Shown piece after piece: positions 26,187 through 29,058 of a DNA stretch of 29,058 bases (positions are counted from its first letter, which is position 1; every line of letters starts with the position of its first letter). Origin of the DNA: Nitrososphaeraceae archaeon. GTDB taxonomy: Archaea > Thermoproteota > Nitrososphaeria > Nitrososphaerales > Nitrososphaeraceae. The DNA lies in the NCBI GenBank assembly GCA_025449515.1, contig JANWJI010000065.1, positions 1 to 29,058 on the forward strand, written 5' to 3'. Below the pieces are notes generated by a model that searched no databases, had not been told where the DNA came from, and was given only the letters and a program-made list of their open reading frames with translations. The translations under genes were made by a program, and so were the position numbers.

Positions 26187-26397
26187 GCCAGATTATTATT
26201 CACTATTTTCACAGAGGTTACTGAAGTGGGAGATCTTGTTGGGAGATGTCTCGAATTGCCTAGGGCAACTAGTAAGGGCAAAAGCCTAGAAGAGTTAAGA
26301 AAGGACATGCTTTGATACTCTTAGCTCAGAAATATAAGATGAAGGTCCATTGGGTCAGTTTAAGGAACTCGGTAACATTAGAATATTCTCTCTAGTC
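26187..26397 (+). pseudogene. Decayed HicB-like antitoxin remnant
   Basis: After a TAA at 26184, the plus strand reads VGDLVGRCLELPRATSKGKS then LEELRKDM, which matches residues 14-50 of the HicB-like protein encoded at 25501-25713 closely in pattern. A TGA follows at 26313; shifting frame by one gives LILLAQKYKMK, resembling a continued HicB helix, to TAG near 26397. There is no good start: the only in-frame ATG (26142) is cut off by the TAA. No HicA partner was recognised beside it. It is in opposite orientation to the intact pair. Confidence 0.6.
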
Positions 26398-26509
26398 ATA
26401 ATTTATCTCAAAGACTGGACTTGCATGTTCCACTGCTCATAAAGATGAACCTAGTTCATAATGATTATAAGAGATACGGATTACTAATTAAGAGGAAAGT
26501 AATTAGTTT

Positions 26510-27604
26510 ATGATTCAGCAGAATGCGAATATTGCTAACAAGCAATTGGTCTCCAATCAAACAGACACTTTGAATTATGATAAAGGCGATTCGGTTGATA
26601 AAGGCAATCCCAACGTGATTGATATAGATAAAGCAATAATAGTATCTGATGTACACGTTGGTTATGAGAAGTCTAATGTAACAGCATTTGCAGATTTTCT
26701 TTCGGACTGCATTTCTAAAGAGACTTCGAAAGAGTATTCATTATTTATCCTTGGTGATCTTTGGGATCTTTGGAGAAAGCACGACGTAATATATTCAAAA
26801 GAATCTGATGAGATTCTATCTTTGATTAACCAGTTCAAAGACGTATATTATCTTCCTGGTAATCATGATCATATTGCACTAGATGCAGCACAAAATTATC
26901 CTGATTTTAACTGCTATAATATTGACAAGTACTTTAGAATTAAAAGCGGTGACAAAAACTTCTTCCTTGTTCATGGGCATGAGCTCGAAGTGATGTCCAA
27001 GCTAATATCTATGAAACTCTCCGAGTACGATAAAATTGCCGATCAGCTATGCAGGATGAATGATACTGAAGGGAATATCGCAAGCTATTTACACGAAATG
27101 TTTCATAAAGTATTCACAAAAGGACAGCCGCAGATCACTGATTTCTTGCAAATAGCAGAACAGCGTCAAGGAATGGATGCAATAGATAAATTTGCCAAAT
27201 CAAAAGCCAGATTTCCGTTATTCGGAATGCAACTAAATGATATCCTGATTTTCGGGCACACCCACAGACCTTACAATGATATCCAAAACAAAGTAGTCAA
27301 TACTGGGGGATGGTTAGCCGATATGTTAGTTCCCAAATGGTTTGAGGAAGAATATGGTCGAGACAAAGCATGTTCTGGCTGGTATGTTGAAATCAACAAG
27401 GGTGAATACAAGCTAATACCATATGGTATACACCGTAAAACGAAGGAAGAACTGAAGACTTATGAGTCAAATCAGCAAGAAAAGAACAAAAATGAAAAGG
27501 ACGGTGAAAAAGAAAATATTGTTAGCAAGACCGCATCCCAAGTAGGTGATGTGGTGAAACAAATGGTAGAAGCAGGAAGCAGTGCTGTGAAAAACGAAAA
27601 GTAA
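26510..27604 (+). CDS. Calcineurin-like metallophosphoesterase
   Basis: A two-metal phosphoesterase of 364 residues. All core motifs are present in order: D47-x-H49 in IIVSDVHVG, GDxxD at 82-86 (LGDLWDLW), GNHD at 117-120, HGHE at 155-158 and GHTHRP at 249-254. The WDLW element and spacing recall the LpxH/UDP-diacylglucosamine pyrophosphatase-like branch, but archaea lack lipid A, so that substrate is unlikely. Residues 1-40 form a hydrophilic tail and the last 50 or so are highly charged, ending in a helix (VGDVVKQMVEAGSSAV). The ATG at 26510 is supported by a purine-rich AGAGGAAAG about 10 bases upstream. It is followed by a LEA-like gene; the two may share a stress role, but this is only proximity. 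Confidence 0.88.
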   Translation: MIQQNANIANKQLVSNQTDTLNYDKGDSVDKGNPNVIDIDKAIIVSDVHVGYEKSNVTAFADFLSDCISKETSKEYSLFILGDLWDLWRKHDVIYSKESDEILSLINQFKDVYYLPGNHDHIALDAAQNYPDFNCYNIDKYFRIKSGDKNFFLVHGHELEVMSKLISMKLSEYDKIADQLCRMNDTEGNIASYLHEMFHKVFTKGQPQITDFLQIAEQRQGMDAIDKFAKSKARFPLFGMQLNDILIFGHTHRPYNDIQNKVVNTGGWLADMLVPKWFEEEYGRDKACSGWYVEINKGEYKLIPYGIHRKTKEELKTYESNQQEKNKNEKDGEKENIVSKTASQVGDVVKQMVEAGSSAVKNEK

Positions 27605-27936
27605 TTCGATCGGGTTATTCTGAAAACTAAAGATATCAATCAGAACAACATTTCTTTAATCATTGTTGCTGACCTTTATATTTAATTATGATGCAGTAAC
27701 AATATGTATGCCTACGAAATGTATTGACGATCCTCATAAAGATGCCAGGATAATAGTTCGGTTTTTTTTATGAAATAACTCTGCAGGGGGGACGATGAAG
27801 ATAAATCGTGGCATCAATAAAAAGCGGAGTCGACGTCTTTGTGTTTTTCCGATTGAAGAAACATGACCAGCAGTATATTTTTCAGAATCCCATATATTGC
27901 AGCTTAAAATAGTATTAGGCATATAATACATATGTT
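27605..27936. other. Intergenic region with a T-run
   Basis: About 330 bases. A run of eight T at 27762-27769 may end the phosphoesterase transcript. A 23-codon ATG frame (27795-27866) with a basic product follows a G-run but is too short to support. The right end should hold the promoter of the LEA-like gene. Confidence 0.35.
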
Positions 27937-28365
27937 ATGACATCATCGACACAAGAAGAGGAAAATCTAGACCATTCGACAACTATGGTGGATGCTAATA
28001 TACAAAAAACTATAGACTCAATTAAAAATACTGCAAGCAATATTCGTGAAGGGTCGAGTAAAGTGCGCGATACTGTAAGAACTTTACGACAAAGTGGCGC
28101 AATAAACGAACTCATTTATGCTGTCCAAGAAGCAGTGATAGCTGCACGTGATACCACAAGGGAAATAAGTGAAACCGCAAGAGAGCTAAGGGACCGTGGC
28201 GTAATCAGAGATACCGCTAGTGCTATAGACGAGACAACTAATGCAGTACGTGAAACTGCTGAAACAGTCAAGGGAACGGCACAACAAGTAAAGGAAGCAG
28301 CTCCAGAGACAATGGAAACAATTAGGAAGGCATCTTCGAGGAGCAAGAAATTAAAAAGTAAATGA
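27937..28365 (+). CDS. LEA-like amphipathic helical repeat protein
   Basis: A 142-residue hydrophilic protein with no signal peptide, no Cys or Trp, and almost continuous helix. From about residue 20 onward it shows irregular repeats near 11 residues in length rich in Thr, Ala, Arg, Glu and Val (for example SIKNTASNIREGSSKVRDTV and AVRETAETVKGTAQQVKEAA), like group 3 LEA proteins or apolipoprotein-type helices. It ends in a basic tail (SSRSKKLKSK). Such proteins protect membranes or proteins during drying or osmotic stress; this fits a soil microbe but is inferred. ATG at 27937. It follows the phosphoesterase, whose own C-terminus has a similar charged helical character. Confidence 0.7.
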   Translation: MTSSTQEEENLDHSTTMVDANIQKTIDSIKNTASNIREGSSKVRDTVRTLRQSGAINELIYAVQEAVIAARDTTREISETARELRDRGVIRDTASAIDETTNAVRETAETVKGTAQQVKEAAPETMETIRKASSRSKKLKSK

Positions 28366-28931
28366 ATTGGGCTATTTTTGAAACGCCCATCTAACGTGGA
28401 GCCCATTCCAAAAACAGATTATCTTCGCAGAGCTTAGGCACATTATGCACGAACAAGACAGTATTTTCCATGGTACAATTTCTGATACTCTCAGACGATA
28501 TCTAGTCCCTTAACACAAATGGAAACAACGGCTCAACTCAGACAAAATTCAAACTTAAACGCTACGATATAACAAATCGTAATTGGAAAAGATGATAGAT
28601 TGACTGAAATTATAGGTACTCAAATGACATCTTGACAGTAAGACAACAAGTATAAAAGATCATTTAAGATTTAGTGTAGCATAATTGTGCTAATGGGGAT
28701 TATTTACAGATAACCAGTTGCTTCGACGTCATCACGATAACAATAGTTGGGACAGGCGTTGGTAACCATCTACGATACTGCATAAGGAAGCTATGTACCC
28801 ACTTTTTTAGTAAAAATCAATCTTGATTTGGGGCTCATCCTGTGTATGTATGTATATACGTATTTTGCGATAGCTGAGGGCAAACTACACGTATATGCAT
28901 AGTGCGTATTTAGAATAAAGAAACTAATATT
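28366..28931. other. Intergenic region with an orphan coding-like stretch
   Basis: About 565 bases. From 28382 to 28513 the plus strand reads 43 codons between stops, with a gene-like end (ELRHIMHEQDSIFHGTISDT, then LRRYLVP), but the only ATG is well inside. It may be a remnant. The rest is AT-rich without recognised elements. Confidence 0.3.
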
Positions 28932-29058
28932 TCAAAGACGATCAATAACATAGCTCGGTATGGATCTTTTCTTGCCTACAACATGGACAATCTCGCTCCA
29001 TATCGTATCTCTTACTCCTTCCATAGCCTTTACGTCCTCAAGCACGTCTAAAAGTTCC
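28932..29058 (-). CDS. C-terminus of a probable Lrp/AsnC-type regulator, cut by the window edge
   Basis: On the minus strand the frame is open from the right edge to TGA at 28932-28934, giving 42 residues. The text includes LLDVLEDVKAMEGVRDTIWS and VIDRL at the end. A short helix leading into GVRDT followed by a beta strand fits the end of the alpha/beta ligand-binding (RAM) domain of Lrp/AsnC regulators or the stand-alone version common in archaea. Too little is present to be certain of the family; the frame itself looks coding. Confidence 0.5.
   Translation of the reverse strand, partial: ELLDVLEDVKAMEGVRDTIWSEIVHVVGKKRSIPSYVIDRL

Noticed and set aside
27795..27866. Basic 23-residue ORF after a G-run
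   Set aside because: Too short to distinguish from chance; no neighbour or motif supports it.
1..29058. Reassignment of TGA to an amino acid in this organism
   Set aside because: Clean genes such as pstS, the MalG-type permease, the aldo/keto reductase, hicB and the LEA-like gene end at TGA at their expected length, so TGA is a normal stop here.

Overview
The window reads as a low-GC archaeal chromosome, most likely a soil ammonia-oxidising thaumarchaeon (Nitrososphaeria, group I.1b, Nitrosocosmicus/Nitrososphaera-like). Direct support: an archaeal RadA with an N-terminal helix-hairpin-helix, an archaeal-type TruD, many TTG starts with weak or absent Shine-Dalgarno sites, an HTH plus coiled-coil protein of a kind I associate with soil thaumarchaea, and several very small secreted proteins. 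No amo, rRNA or tRNA gene is present, so the lineage call is an inference.

Layout. 1-2666: end of an unrecognised gene, a membrane glycosyltransferase broken by one in-frame TGA, and a gene-poor gap. 2667-7636: a complete phosphate uptake locus, pstS-pstC-pstA-pstB-phoU, with palindromes upstream of pstS and pstC. 7838-8905 (minus): the HTH/coiled-coil protein, whose frame continues 52 codons past its stop. 9033-11048: a divergent pair of dead genes, an SDR and an epoxide-hydrolase-like enzyme, each with several lesions. 11149-13184: small secreted proteins, a single-domain response regulator and a possible gene remnant. 13499-17892: a full carbohydrate-type ABC importer, the ATPase divergent from binding protein and two permeases. 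17995-22062 (minus): truD, radA and an aldo/keto reductase. 22984-26397: small secreted and zinc-ribbon proteins, a frameshifted CHRD protein, a hicBA-like pair, a small gene split by TGA and a decayed second hicB on the other strand. 26510-28365: a calcineurin-like phosphoesterase and a LEA-like helical protein. 28932-29058: the end of a probable Lrp/AsnC regulator.

The core and transport genes (pst, phoU, importer, truD, radA) are clean, whereas several accessory genes carry point stops or 1-10 nt indels. The best reading is ongoing loss of accessory genes; assembly error is the main alternative and can be tested with reads. I found no CRISPR array, insertion sequence or obvious new multi-gene system. 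The most informative signals are the repeated in-frame TGA codons, the two-gene decay at 9033-11048, a sugar importer in a presumed autotroph, the two hicB-like loci, and a roughly 111-nt structured element at 24888-24998.
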